Position numbers and translations under genes: made by a program. Of a stretch of 64,000 nucleotides of DNA, positions 10,154-20,147 are shown in pieces. Each line of letters starts with the position of its first letter. Positions within the stretch are counted from its first letter, which is position 1. This DNA is from Mediterranea sp. An20 (GTDB taxonomy: Bacteria; Bacteroidota; Bacteroidia; Bacteroidales; Bacteroidaceae): positions 45,411-109,410 of the forward strand of contig NZ_NFJV01000013.1 of NCBI RefSeq assembly GCF_002160055.1, read 5' to 3'. Under the pieces are notes generated by a model. It saw only the letters and a list, made by a program, of their open reading frames with translations. It did not search any database and had not been told where the DNA came from.

Positions 10154-12310
10154 TTATTCCTCGTTCTGTTTTTCTTCGAATTCCTTAATCAGTTTTTCCT
10201 GCACATCGCCAGGTACAAGTTCGTAGCTTGCAAACTTCATAATGAACGAAGCCCGACCTCCTGTCAGAGAACTCAAGGCCGTAGAATAGGAGGACATTTC
10301 CTTCAATGGCACTTTAGCAATCAGTTTCTCATAACCGGCTTCGCTGCTCATGCCCATAATCATGGCACGGCGACCTTGCAGGTCACTCATTACGTCACCC
10401 ATTTTGTCGGACGGCACGAAAACTTCCACGTCGTAAATGGGTTCCAAGATTTTGGGACCGGCATTCTTGAAGGCATCGCTAAATGCATGACGGCCAGCCA
10501 GCATAAAGGATATTTCATTGGAATCAACCGGGTGCATCTTGCCATCATATACGATAACACGTACATCGCGGGCATACGACCCAGTTAATGGTCCTTGTTC
10601 CATGCGTGACATGACACCTTTCAGAATGGCAGGCATAAAGCGGGCATCGATGGCACCTCCTACTACACAATTCACAAAGACAAGCTTGCCACCCCATTCC
10701 AACGCTACCTCTTCCGTGCTCTTGACATTCATCTTGAACTCCTGACCATTGAACTTGTAGGTATCCGGAGCAGGCATACCTTCATAATAAGGCTCTACTA
10801 TCAAGTGGACTTCGCCGAATTGGCCAGCGCCGCCAGATTGCTTTTTGTGCCGATAATCTGCGCGAGCAGCCTTTGTTATTGTTTCCCGATAAGGGATACG
10901 AGGCTCTTCGTAGATGACCTGTAACTTCTCGTTGTTCTCCAAACGCCACTTCAGCGTGCGCAAGTGGAACTCGCCCTGTCCGTAAACAATCGTCTGGCGC
11001 AATTCCTTGGATTGTTCAACTATCCATGTAGGATCTTCTTCGCGCATACGGTTCAGGATAGACATCATCTTTTCCGTATCAGCCTCATTGACTGGACGAA
11101 TGGCGCGCGAGTACTTGGGGTTAGGATATTTGATAAAGTTAAAGCGGTTTTCTGACCCTTTGGCGTTCAAGGTATTTCCGGTATGCACATCTTTCAGTTT
11201 CACCGTACAGCCTATATCGCCAGCCACCATTTCCTCCACTTTGATACGGTTGGCGCCGGCGCAAGCATAAATTTGGGCGATTCTTTCCTTCGAACCACGG
11301 TCGGCATTAGTAAAGTCGTCACCTTCATGCACCGTGCCGCACATTACTTTAAAATATTGCACATCACCGATATGCGGTTCTACCGCCGTCTTAAAGAAAT
11401 ACAGCGAAGTAGGAGCTTGGGGGTCGGGTTTTACAACCTCACCGCGGGTGTTATGCACAGGCGGCATTTCGTCTACAAACGGTACTACATTGCCCAAGAA
11501 CTCCATCAGGCGGCGTACACCCATATCCTTACCTGCACATACGCAGAAAACGGGGAACATGCCGCGCGCTGCCAGTCCCTTACGGATGCCCTCGCGCATT
11601 TCATCCTCTGTCAGCGAGTCGGCTTCAAAGAATTTCTCCATCAATCCTTCATCATGTTCAGCGGCAGCTTCCACCAAGGCTTTGTGCCATTCCGTAGCCT
11701 TTTCCATTTCTTCAGCCGGGATTTCCTCAATGGTAGGAGCACCGCCTTCGGGTCCCCATGAATATTTTTTCATCAAAAGTACATCTATCAACGAATTGAA
11801 GTTGGGTCCTGTGGCCAGCGGGTACTGCACAGGCACGACTTTGGGTCCGTAAATGTCTTTCAGCTGTTCCAGCAGCATGTCATAGTCACACTTCTCACTA
11901 TCCAGTTGGTTTACCAAGAAGATAACCGGCTTGCCCAATTTTTCTGTATAGCGGAAATGATTTTGTGTACCCACTTCCACACCATACTGGGCGTTCAGCA
12001 ACAAGATGGCCGTATCGGTTACATTCAGAGCCGTGATGGCTGCTCCTACAAAGTCGTCACTGCCCGGACAATCAATAATATTCAGTTTCTTACCATTCCA
12101 TTCTACATGAAATACGGTAGAGAATACAGAATAACCATATTCTTGTTCTACAGGGAAGTAATCGCTGACGGTGTTTTTGGCAGTGATTCTGCCGCGGCGT
12201 TTTATAATACCACTCTCATAGAGCAAGGCTTCTGTGAGAGTGGTTTTACCTGAGCCATCATTGCCAAGCAGGGCAATGTTCTTGATTTCATTCGTCTGAT
12301 ATACTTTCAT
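10154..12310 (-). CDS. EF-G paralogue (EF-G2 type) with altered GTPase motifs
   Basis: 718 residues from ATG at 12310; the longer in-frame start at 12409 is rejected because it reads through the 5' hairpin. Domain order is that of EF-G: G domain, domain II, III, IV (KQSGGAGQFGEVHLIVEP), V. The P-loop GNDGSGKT (16-23) is intact. Switch I reads YGYSV (58-62) where EF-G has RGITI. Switch II reads DCPGSDDF (80-87), so the catalytic His of DTPGH is Ser84. G4 is NQLD (134-137) rather than NKMD. Established: Bacteroides thetaiotaomicron has an EF-G2 that supports translation without GTP hydrolysis and is induced under carbon limitation. I infer this is its orthologue; a housekeeping EF-G is not excluded but unlikely. 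Confidence 0.85.
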   Translation of the reverse strand: MKVYQTNEIKNIALLGNDGSGKTTLTEALLYESGIIKRRGRITAKNTVSDYFPVEQEYGYSVFSTVFHVEWNGKKLNIIDCPGSDDFVGAAITALNVTDTAILLLNAQYGVEVGTQNHFRYTEKLGKPVIFLVNQLDSEKCDYDMLLEQLKDIYGPKVVPVQYPLATGPNFNSLIDVLLMKKYSWGPEGGAPTIEEIPAEEMEKATEWHKALVEAAAEHDEGLMEKFFEADSLTEDEMREGIRKGLAARGMFPVFCVCAGKDMGVRRLMEFLGNVVPFVDEMPPVHNTRGEVVKPDPQAPTSLYFFKTAVEPHIGDVQYFKVMCGTVHEGDDFTNADRGSKERIAQIYACAGANRIKVEEMVAGDIGCTVKLKDVHTGNTLNAKGSENRFNFIKYPNPKYSRAIRPVNEADTEKMMSILNRMREEDPTWIVEQSKELRQTIVYGQGEFHLRTLKWRLENNEKLQVIYEEPRIPYRETITKAARADYRHKKQSGGAGQFGEVHLIVEPYYEGMPAPDTYKFNGQEFKMNVKSTEEVALEWGGKLVFVNCVVGGAIDARFMPAILKGVMSRMEQGPLTGSYARDVRVIVYDGKMHPVDSNEISFMLAGRHAFSDAFKNAGPKILEPIYDVEVFVPSDKMGDVMSDLQGRRAMIMGMSSEAGYEKLIAKVPLKEMSSYSTALSSLTGGRASFIMKFASYELVPGDVQEKLIKEFEEKQNEE

Positions 12311-12341
12311 GATATTACAAATTTTATAATATGAATAATTT

Positions 12342-12361
12342 GACATGCTTATGGGCATGTC
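12342..12361 (-). promoter_or_regulatory. 7-bp inverted repeat in the EF-G2 leader
   Basis: GACATGC and GCATGTC flank a 6-nt loop, 32 bp upstream of the start codon. It is either an operator-like palindrome or a short leader hairpin. No U-tract follows. Confidence 0.5.
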
Positions 12362-12580
12362 TTTGACTTTAATGGGGCGCAAATTAGGAATTAATTGAAA
12401 AATACACAATTTATCGTCTGTGTTACTAAACTATGTTATATAGCATGTAGATGCTGAGGGGTGCCATTGGACGTGTAAAGGCTATGTTTTCCTTGAGGTA
12501 AATTGAAGCTTTGAACGAATACAGAGCTGTGTCTGAATGGTAGGATATGTGGATAATAATGGGTTGATAGTCAGATTGGT

Positions 12581-12600
12581 GCTTCTTTTATATAAGAAGC
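12581..12600. repeat. Short palindrome next to array B
   Basis: GCTTCTT (12581-12587) and AAGAAGC (12594-12600) with loop TTATAT. It ends 4 bp before the first 22-bp unit of array B. Confidence 0.5.
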
Positions 12601-12604
12601 CGAT

Positions 12605-12670
12605 TGCTTATGGCTTAGAAATTCGCTGCCTATAGCTTGGCAATTTGCTGCTTATAGCCTGGAGGATTTT
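12605..12670. repeat. Intergenic 22-bp tandem array B (three units)
   Basis: Units at 12605 (TGCTTATGGCT, TAGAAATTCGC), 12627 (TGCCTATAGCT, TGGCAATTTGC) and 12649 (TGCTTATAGCC, TGGAGGATTTT). The unit is clearly related to that of array C at 34338-34412. It lies in the 627-bp gap between the EF-G2 start and the asnA stop. The rest of that gap has the leader hairpin, a short palindrome and the asnA terminator, and no credible gene. Confidence 0.75.
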
Positions 12671-12873
12671 TCGGAAGCGTTTATTGCCTGTTGAGTCTGT
12701 CCCAACATGGGTTCGGGTTATTATGCTGTTACGTTATCCGAATGAAGTGAAGGATGCTGCTTAAATTTGCTTTATTGGAATTTTATAGTAAGCTATGGTG
12801 TCGGCAAAGACTGGTTCATGCGACAGGAGGCAGCTTCAAACCTTATTCTTTACCATTACTTAATAAAAGACAG

Positions 12874-12915
12874 AAGACACGGGAAAGCACTGCTTGATGC
12901 TTTATCCCGCGTCTT
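12874..12915 (-). terminator. Terminator of asnA
   Basis: Imperfect stem between GACACGGGAAAGCA and TGCTTTATCCCGCGTC, followed on the minus strand by CTGTCTTTTAT. 22 bp past the asnA stop. Confidence 0.65.
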
Positions 12916-12937
12916 TTGCGTAGTATTGGGAGAACTG

Positions 12938-13975
12938 CTAAATCAAATGAATGTGATGTTTCAGACATTCTTGGCGCATATCCTCAGGCCAGATACTGGC
13001 TTGTATCTCGCCGATGTGTGCCTTGCGTAGATAGAACATGCAGAGGCGTGACTGTCCGATACCTCCTCCGATAGACAAGGGCAGGGTGTCGTTCATCAGT
13101 CGCTTATGGAAATAGAATTGCAGCCGTTGTTCTTGTCCTTCCAGTTTGAGTTGGCGTAACAAGGTCTCTTTGTTGACTCTGATACCCATCGATGAAAGTT
13201 CGATGCTGCGTTGCAGCACCTCGTCCCACAGCAGTAAGTCGCCATTCAATCCCGGCAGATCGTTCAGTCCCGGTGTGGTGTAGTCATCATAGTCTGGTGA
13301 GCGGCCATCGTGCTTCTTGCCATCTCCCAATTTGCAGCCGATGCCGATGATAAACACGGCGCCGTGTTTTTGTGCAATGGCGTGTTCCCGGCATTTGGGT
13401 TCCAGGTGTGGATAAAGCTGGCGCAATTCTTCGGCATGTATGAAATGCAGTTTGGCCGGCAGGCAAGGTTTGATTTGCGGATACATTTCATATACCATAT
13501 ATTCAGTACGTACCATAGCGGCATAGATGCGCGATACAATTTCTTTCAGAAACTCTACATTCCTATCGGCTTCCGTAATGACTCTTTCCCAGTCCCACTG
13601 GTCCACGTAGAGCGAATGCAGGTTGCCTAATTCTTCGTCGGCCCGTATAGCATTCATGTCCGTATAAATGCCATAGCCCGGCTCGATGTGATAATCGGCC
13701 AGAGTCAGTCTTTTCCATTTGGCCAGTGAGTGAACCACTTCCGCCTGGGCGTCTCCCATATCTTTGATGGGGAAAGAAACCGGTCGTTCCACGCCATTCA
13801 GGTCATCGTTGATGCCCATGCCTTTTAGTACGAAAAGCGGTGCAGTGACACGTCTCAGGCGCAGTTCGGAAGATAGATTCAGTTGGAAGAAATCTTTTAT
13901 TTGTTTGATTCCCAACTCAGTCTGCTTTAAATCCAACAAGGGCTTGTATCCTTCGGGGGTAATCAGATAGCTCAT
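12938..13975 (-). CDS. asnA: Aspartate--ammonia ligase (asparagine synthetase A)
   Basis: 345 residues, close to the E. coli enzyme (330). Characteristic class II synthetase-like segments: the N-terminal QTELGIKQIKDFF, SELRLRRVTAPLFV, then SFPIKDMGDAQAEVVHSLAKWKR in pieces, and the C-terminal LPLSIGGGIGQSRLCM motif with ALD-type IGGGIGQSR and KAHIGEIQASIWP. It makes asparagine from aspartate, ammonia and ATP in the cytoplasm. A single gene with its own -7 element and terminator. Confidence 0.97.
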   Translation of the reverse strand: MSYLITPEGYKPLLDLKQTELGIKQIKDFFQLNLSSELRLRRVTAPLFVLKGMGINDDLNGVERPVSFPIKDMGDAQAEVVHSLAKWKRLTLADYHIEPGYGIYTDMNAIRADEELGNLHSLYVDQWDWERVITEADRNVEFLKEIVSRIYAAMVRTEYMVYEMYPQIKPCLPAKLHFIHAEELRQLYPHLEPKCREHAIAQKHGAVFIIGIGCKLGDGKKHDGRSPDYDDYTTPGLNDLPGLNGDLLLWDEVLQRSIELSSMGIRVNKETLLRQLKLEGQEQRLQFYFHKRLMNDTLPLSIGGGIGQSRLCMFYLRKAHIGEIQASIWPEDMRQECLKHHIHLI

Positions 13976-14005
13976 ATATTTTAAATATTATATTAAATTG
14001 TCCGG

Positions 14006-14013
14006 CAAATATA
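14006..14013 (-). promoter_or_regulatory. -7 element for asnA
   Basis: CAAATATA reads TATATTTG on the minus strand, 30 bp upstream of the asnA ATG. Confidence 0.6.
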
Positions 14014-14108
14014 GGTATAATATTGATAAGTGTTATGGATTCTGTGGAAATAAATGGCAAAATGATTCTTTTTTTTCTTGTTGCGTTCCCTTTAATAGTC
14101 CCTGCCAA

Positions 14109-14140
14109 TTTGCATAAGCCGATATTATCTGTTATATTTG
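14109..14140 (+). promoter_or_regulatory. Full Bacteroides promoter: TTTG-N20-TATATTTG
   Basis: TTTG 14109-14112 and TATATTTG 14133-14140 with 20-bp spacing; 28 bp before the ATG at 14169. Confidence 0.8.
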
Positions 14141-14168
14141 CAATCCTAACCGATAACAGTTCGTTTTT

Positions 14169-15251
14169 ATGATTATCATAGCCAACCCTATTTATGACTC
14201 CGTGTTCAAATTCCTGTTGGAAGATGAGCGTGTAGCTAAGGTACTGCTTTCAGCCTTACTGAAACAGGAGGTGCACGACCTGAAGATGCGTCGTAACGAA
14301 TATACTAATCTCAGTCAGACTCGTATTTCGTTGTTCCGCATTGATTTTTCCGCACGTATTAAAGATGCTGCAGGTAGGGAACAGTTAGTATTGATTGAGT
14401 TGCAGAAAACATGGCTGGCTACGGAAACCCTGCGGTTCCGCCAGTATTTGGGCACACAGTATCTGGATGCGGAGAATATTCATGGTGAAGGACACGCTAC
14501 TCGATATGGACTGCCGATTATCTCCATTTATATTTTGGGGCATAAGCTGGGCGACTTGAGTGAACCGGTGGTATATGTGCGCCGACGTTACTTGGATTAT
14601 GACAGTCGGGAAATTAGGCAAGGTGTGCCTGACCCGTTTATCGAAAGCCTGACGCATGACAGTATCATTGTGCAGATTCCTTTTTTGAAAGGGCGTGCCC
14701 GTAATCATTTGGAACGTCTGCTGAGCGTTTTCGACCAGGACTGCCGTGTGGAAGCAGATAACCATTTGCTTCAGATTAACGATGAAGGCCTGGATAAGGA
14801 AGGACGCCTTTTGGTGGATCGTCTGGTAATGGCCGCCGCTTCTCGGGAAGTGAGGAGGGAAATGCAGGTGGAAGATGAAATTTTGTCGGAGATTGAGTCG
14901 CGGGATACGACCATTATGCTGAAAGAACAGGAGATCAGGCAGAAAGATTTAGAGATAGAGCAGAAGTCTCAGGAGATAGAGCAGAAGTCTCAGGAGATAG
15001 AACAGAAGTCTCAGGAGATAGAACAGAAGTCTCAGGAAATAGAGCAGAAGTCTCAGGAAATAGAACAGAAGTCTCAGGAAATAGAGCAGAAGGACAGAGA
15101 AATAGAACAGGCAAAACAACAATTGGAGCAACAGAGGAATATGTTGTGTGTAGTTGTGAAAAATATGTTCCAACAGGGGGTGTCGGTGAAGGATATTGCG
15201 CGGATGTGGGCTGTATCAGAGGATACAATAACAGAATTGTTGGCAAAGTAA
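14169..15251 (+). CDS. PD-(D/E)XK nuclease-family (Rpn/transposase-like) protein with heptad-repeat stalk
   Basis: 360 residues. The N-terminal half looks like the Rpn/PDDEXK_2 fold: NPIYDSVFKFLLEDE at the start, then RIDFSARI and VLIELQKTW, giving the D...E-x-Q/K catalytic pattern (about residues 58-82). Residues 255-315 are a coiled coil built of eight heptads, six of them QKSQEIE, encoded by 21-bp tandem repeats. The C-terminus (GVSVKDIARMWAVSEDTITELL) is helix-turn-helix-like. Relatives have been called recombination-promoting nucleases or putative transposases; function here is not established. A close paralogue lies at 63539-64000. Transcribed alone from a good promoter. Confidence 0.8.
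   Translation: MIIIANPIYDSVFKFLLEDERVAKVLLSALLKQEVHDLKMRRNEYTNLSQTRISLFRIDFSARIKDAAGREQLVLIELQKTWLATETLRFRQYLGTQYLDAENIHGEGHATRYGLPIISIYILGHKLGDLSEPVVYVRRRYLDYDSREIRQGVPDPFIESLTHDSIIVQIPFLKGRARNHLERLLSVFDQDCRVEADNHLLQINDEGLDKEGRLLVDRLVMAAASREVRREMQVEDEILSEIESRDTTIMLKEQEIRQKDLEIEQKSQEIEQKSQEIEQKSQEIEQKSQEIEQKSQEIEQKSQEIEQKDREIEQAKQQLEQQRNMLCVVVKNMFQQGVSVKDIARMWAVSEDTITELLAK
14940..15107 (+). repeat. 21-bp coding tandem repeat, eight units
   Basis: Eight consecutive 21-bp units starting at 14940, 14961, 14982, 15003, 15024, 15045, 15066 and 15087. The middle six encode QKSQEIE and differ only at one or two wobble bases; the first and last encode QKDLEIE and QKDREIE. Near-identity suggests recent expansion by slippage. 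Confidence 0.95.
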
Positions 15252-15343
15252 ACTGGAAGTGAAAGCTGACTTTTTTATATTTGGTCTGAAGAGGAGCAAT
15301 GAGGAATAGCAGCGTGTTGATTACATCATGATCATGGGACGAA

Positions 15344-15553
15344 ATGGATTATAAGCAGCGGGATACGGAACGGATTATATGTTATCTGAAAAAATACCCG
15401 GAAGGGGTAGGGGTGGAGGATATTATAGCTCACAGTGGGGCAGAGAAATTGCGTGTATATCCGGCTCTGTTTGAATTGGAGCAGTCCGGTTGTGTACGAG
15501 TGTTGGAACGCGGGCTGTTGGGGGCTCCGGAAAGGGTGTTGTGGTTGAAGTGA
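15344..15553 (+). CDS. Small winged-helix-like protein
   Basis: 69 residues starting MDYKQRDTERIICYLKK. The pattern RDTERIICYLKKYPEGVGVEDI then LRVYPALFELEQSGCVRVL looks like a small winged helix: helix 1, the recognition-helix region, then a basic wing. No enzymatic motif. It lies between the PD-(D/E)XK gene and the atp operon, same strand as both. It could be a genuine small regulator or a chance ORF; the ordered helix pattern favours a gene. Confidence 0.5.
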   Translation: MDYKQRDTERIICYLKKYPEGVGVEDIIAHSGAEKLRVYPALFELEQSGCVRVLERGLLGAPERVLWLK

Positions 15554-15784
15554 GAAAGAGGTAGCAAAAGCACAGGCAGGTTTGTTGGAGGAGCTGCCTG
15601 TGGGTGGTGCAAGGGGAACTGGCACAATATGCAGGATTCTCTTGCGCTTATTTTTTGAGGAGGTATGTTAACAGGTGTTGCTGTCAGCTTGATGAAATGT
15701 CCTGTTTGCGGGGCGAATCGTTCATTTTAGTGTATTTTGGTCAAAAAATACTATAAAAGAGAACAAGTATATGAGATTTCTTTC

Positions 15785-15811
15785 TAAATTTGTGAGGCAG
15801 TTCTAAGAACT
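15785..15811 (+). promoter_or_regulatory. atp operon -7 element and leader palindrome
   Basis: TAAATTTG (15785-15792) matches TAnnTTTG and lies 68 bp before atpD. Just downstream, AGTTCTAAGAACT (15799-15811) is a perfect palindrome around a central A, near the expected start site. The 306-bp gap before atpD shows nothing else I can name. Confidence 0.55.
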
Positions 15812-15850
15812 ACTATAAGAGAATTAATTTAAGAAACGAGTATATAATAA

Positions 15851-17389
<1,539 letters not shown>

Positions 17390-17395
17390 GGTGAT

Positions 17396-17644
17396 ATGGA
17401 AGGATTATTGCATTTGGAAATCTTTTCGCCTGAAAAGGAAATCTTCAGCGGTGAGGTGGAGCATGTGACGTTGCCCGGTACGATGGGTTCGTTTACCATT
17501 CTTCCGTTGCATGCGCCTATCATTTCATCGTTGCAGGCCGGCACTTTATCGTATGTGACAAAAGAAGGTGAGGAACATGCGGAGGAAGTCAAGGGAGGTT
17601 TCGTCGAGATGAACGGCAATAGGGTTTCCGTCTGTGTCAACTGA
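17396..17644 (+). CDS. atpC: F1 ATP synthase subunit epsilon, short form
   Basis: 82 residues: only the N-terminal beta-sandwich domain (LHLEIFSPEKEIFSGEVEHVTLPG in pieces, GSFTILPLHAPIISSL). The C-terminal helical hairpin that inhibits ATP hydrolysis in E. coli (about 138 residues total) is absent. This short form is usual in Bacteroidetes. 6 bp behind atpD and clearly cotranscribed. Confidence 0.93.
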   Translation: MEGLLHLEIFSPEKEIFSGEVEHVTLPGTMGSFTILPLHAPIISSLQAGTLSYVTKEGEEHAEEVKGGFVEMNGNRVSVCVN

Positions 17645-17657
17645 GAAGAAAAAGTAA

Positions 17658-18056
17658 GTGATGATGAGTGTGACTGTACGGAAATATCTGTTCGAAATGG
17701 CCTTGTTGACTGTGTTGACAGCGGGGATGGGAGTCTGGATTTTCGATAAATTCTACCCTGGATTATTCTTGGCTCATTACGTTTGGATACCGGTTTACTT
17801 TTATGTGGCGGGTGCCGTGCTGATGCCGGGTGTGGCGAGAAAAAACGGAGAACCTAAGCGGTTGGTGCAAATGTATATGTTGGCAAGAATCGTGAAGTTG
17901 TTCGTTTCGGTGATAGCTGTTGTGGCATTCTGTTTGGCAACACATACGGAAGTGGCGGTAGTAGTGGTTGCATTTGTCATTAACTATATTGTCTATTTAG
18001 TGTATGATTCGTGGTTTTTCTCCCGCTTGGGAAAAAAGTCGGAAAAAGGAAAATAA
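17658..18056 (+). CDS. Small four-helix membrane protein in the atp operon (AtpI position)
   Basis: 132 residues with four predicted membrane helices (LFEMALLTVLTAGMGVWIF; LFLAHYVWIPVYFYVAGAVLM in pieces; VKLFVSVIAVVAFCL; VAVVVVAFVINYIVYLVY). Three possible ATGs in a row at 17658-17666. It lies between epsilon and a subunit, where other operons carry atpI, and its topology fits an AtpI-like assembly factor for the c-ring. The sequence itself is not clearly AtpI. Its stop is directly followed by the atpB ATG. Confidence 0.75.
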   Translation: MMMSVTVRKYLFEMALLTVLTAGMGVWIFDKFYPGLFLAHYVWIPVYFYVAGAVLMPGVARKNGEPKRLVQMYMLARIVKLFVSVIAVVAFCLATHTEVAVVVVAFVINYIVYLVYDSWFFSRLGKKSEKGK

Positions 18057-19187
18057 ATGAATATGAAACAATTACGGACTATATTGGCAGGGATACTGTT
18101 TGCCGTGGGTGGAGTCTTGTGTGCTGTATCTGCACAAGCGGAGAATGTTACTGCTTCGACTCCTGCTGCCACGGAAGAAGCAGAGGCTGAACCGGTGGAT
18201 GTGAAAGGCATTGTATTTGGACACATTGGCGATGCTTATGAATGGCATATCACGGACTTCGGAGATACAAAAGTCATTATTCCGTTGCCGGTAATTGTGT
18301 ATAGCAGTGCGACCGGCTGGCACGTCTTTCTCTCCTCGCGTCTGGAAGAAAATCACGGAACGTATGAGGGCTTTTCTATTGCTCCGGCCGGCAGTCCTTA
18401 TGAAGGTAAGTTGGTGGAACATGATGCGGCAGGAAATGAAATACGCCCGTTTGATATTTCCATTACCAAGGTGACGCTGGCTCTCTTGATAAACAGTGTC
18501 TTGTTGATGGTAATTATTTTGGGTGTGGCCCGTTGGTATAAGAAACATCCGAAAGAAAGTGCTGCACCGGGTGGCTTCGTGGGATTCATGGAAATGTTTA
18601 TTATGATGGTGAATGATGATGTGATTAAGAGTTGTGTGGGACCGAATTACAGAAAGTTCGCTCCTTATCTGCTAACTGCTTTCTTTTTCATTTTTATCAA
18701 TAACCTGATGGGATTAATTCCTATCTTTCCTGGTGGTGCCAATGTAACGGGCAATATAGCAATAACTTTTGTATTGGCTATATGTACTTTCTTGGCTGTC
18801 AATCTTTTTGGAACTAAACACTATTGGAAGGATATATTCTGGCCAGATGTGCCTTGGTGGCTAAAGGTGCCGGTTCCTATGATGCCCTTTATTGAGTTGT
18901 TCGGCATTTTCACCAAGCCTTTTGCCTTGATGATTCGTCTTTTTGCCAATATGTTGGCTGGGCACATGGCAATGTTGATTCTGACTTGTCTGGTATTCAT
19001 TTCCGCAAGCATGGGGCCTGCTCTGAATGGTTCGCTGACAGTGGCTTCGGTACTGTTCAATATTTTTATGAACGCTTTGGAATTGTTGGTAGCTTTCATT
19101 CAGGCATACGTGTTTACCATGCTGTCGGCAGTGTTTATAGGGCTGGCGCAAGAACGTAAAGTCGAGGAAGAGCCGGTTGGCAAATAG
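18057..19187 (+). CDS. atpB: Fo ATP synthase subunit a, with N-terminal signal-like extension
   Basis: 376 residues, about 100 longer than the E. coli protein. The extra part begins with a cleavable-looking signal (LRTILAGILFAVGGVLCAVSAQA) and an acidic linker, then a strand-rich domain (GDAYEWHITDFGDTKVIIPLPV in pieces). The canonical core follows: membrane helices, the essential Arg in MIRLFANMLAGHM and the final helix LELLVAFIQAYVFTML. It forms the proton half-channels beside the c-ring. The extended N-terminus is characteristic of Bacteroidetes. Confidence 0.96.
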   Translation: MNMKQLRTILAGILFAVGGVLCAVSAQAENVTASTPAATEEAEAEPVDVKGIVFGHIGDAYEWHITDFGDTKVIIPLPVIVYSSATGWHVFLSSRLEENHGTYEGFSIAPAGSPYEGKLVEHDAAGNEIRPFDISITKVTLALLINSVLLMVIILGVARWYKKHPKESAAPGGFVGFMEMFIMMVNDDVIKSCVGPNYRKFAPYLLTAFFFIFINNLMGLIPIFPGGANVTGNIAITFVLAICTFLAVNLFGTKHYWKDIFWPDVPWWLKVPVPMMPFIELFGIFTKPFALMIRLFANMLAGHMAMLILTCLVFISASMGPALNGSLTVASVLFNIFMNALELLVAFIQAYVFTMLSAVFIGLAQERKVEEEPVGK

Positions 19188-19234
19188 AATTCTAACTGAA
19201 AGAACATTAAACAAATTAATAAATAACCAATTAA

Positions 19235-19504
<270 letters not shown>

Positions 19505-19524
19505 TATTTATAACCTTGCAGTCG

Positions 19525-19558
19525 GCAATCCGGTTGTGTCATTACGCAACCGGATTGC
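19525..19558 (+). promoter_or_regulatory. Intercistronic hairpin between atpE and atpF
   Basis: GCAATCCGGTTG (19525-19536) pairs perfectly with CAACCGGATTGC (19547-19558), loop 10 nt, 20 bp past the atpE stop. There is no T-tract, so it is more likely an mRNA-stability or partial-attenuation element than a terminator. Confidence 0.75.
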
Positions 19559-19585
19559 GGGTTGCTTAAATTGAGTTTTCAAAGT

Positions 19586-20092
19586 ATGTCATTGTTAATG
19601 CCCGATACCGGTTTGCTATTTTGGATGCTCCTTTCATTTCTGGTGGTTTTTGTAGTCGTTGCGAAATATGGTTTCCCGGTCATCGTCAAGATGGTGGAAG
19701 AGCGCAAGGCTTACATTGACCATTCAATGGAAGTAGCTCGTGAGGCAAATGAGAAATTCTCCAAACTGAAGGAGGAAACAGAAGCCTTGATAGCTTCGGC
19801 CAACAAAGAGCAGGGCCGTATTGTAAGGGAGGCCATGCAGGAGCGCGAAAAGATCATTGCTGAAGCGCGTAAGCAGGCAGAAACAGTTGCCCAAAAAGAA
19901 CTGGAAGAAGTGCGGAAACAGATTCAGCAGGAGAAGGATGAGGCGATTCGTGACATCCGTCGTCAGGTGGCTGTATTGTCTGTCGACATTGCTGAGAAAG
20001 TAATCCGCAAGAACTTGGACGAAAACCAGGAACAGATGGATATGATTGACCGTCTGCTGGATGAAATGCTGCCCGCCAGCAAGAAGAATTAA
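19586..20092 (+). CDS. atpF: Fo ATP synthase subunit b
   Basis: 168 residues from ATG 19586 ([15 protein letters not shown]); an upstream in-frame TTG at 19562 is too close to the hairpin. One N-terminal membrane helix, then a long charged coiled coil ([24 protein letters not shown] and onward) ending in [12 protein letters not shown]. It forms the peripheral stalk with delta. It ends in AAGAAGAATTAAGAATTAAG, resembling AT-rich repeats common in Bacteroides spacers. Confidence 0.95.
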   Translation: MSLLMPDTGLLFWMLLSFLVVFVVVAKYGFPVIVKMVEERKAYIDHSMEVAREANEKFSKLKEETEALIASANKEQGRIVREAMQEREKIIAEARKQAETVAQKELEEVRKQIQQEKDEAIRDIRRQVAVLSVDIAEKVIRKNLDENQEQMDMIDRLLDEMLPASKKN

Positions 20093-20147
20093 GAATTAAG
20101 GCTTGACAGACTAGTATTGTTTGCCGGGTTGTAATCATTGGAGAAAG

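Noticed and set aside
14935..15246. Leu- and Ser/Pro-rich frames opposite the heptad repeats
   Set aside because: Produced by the 21-bp coding repeat read on the other strand.
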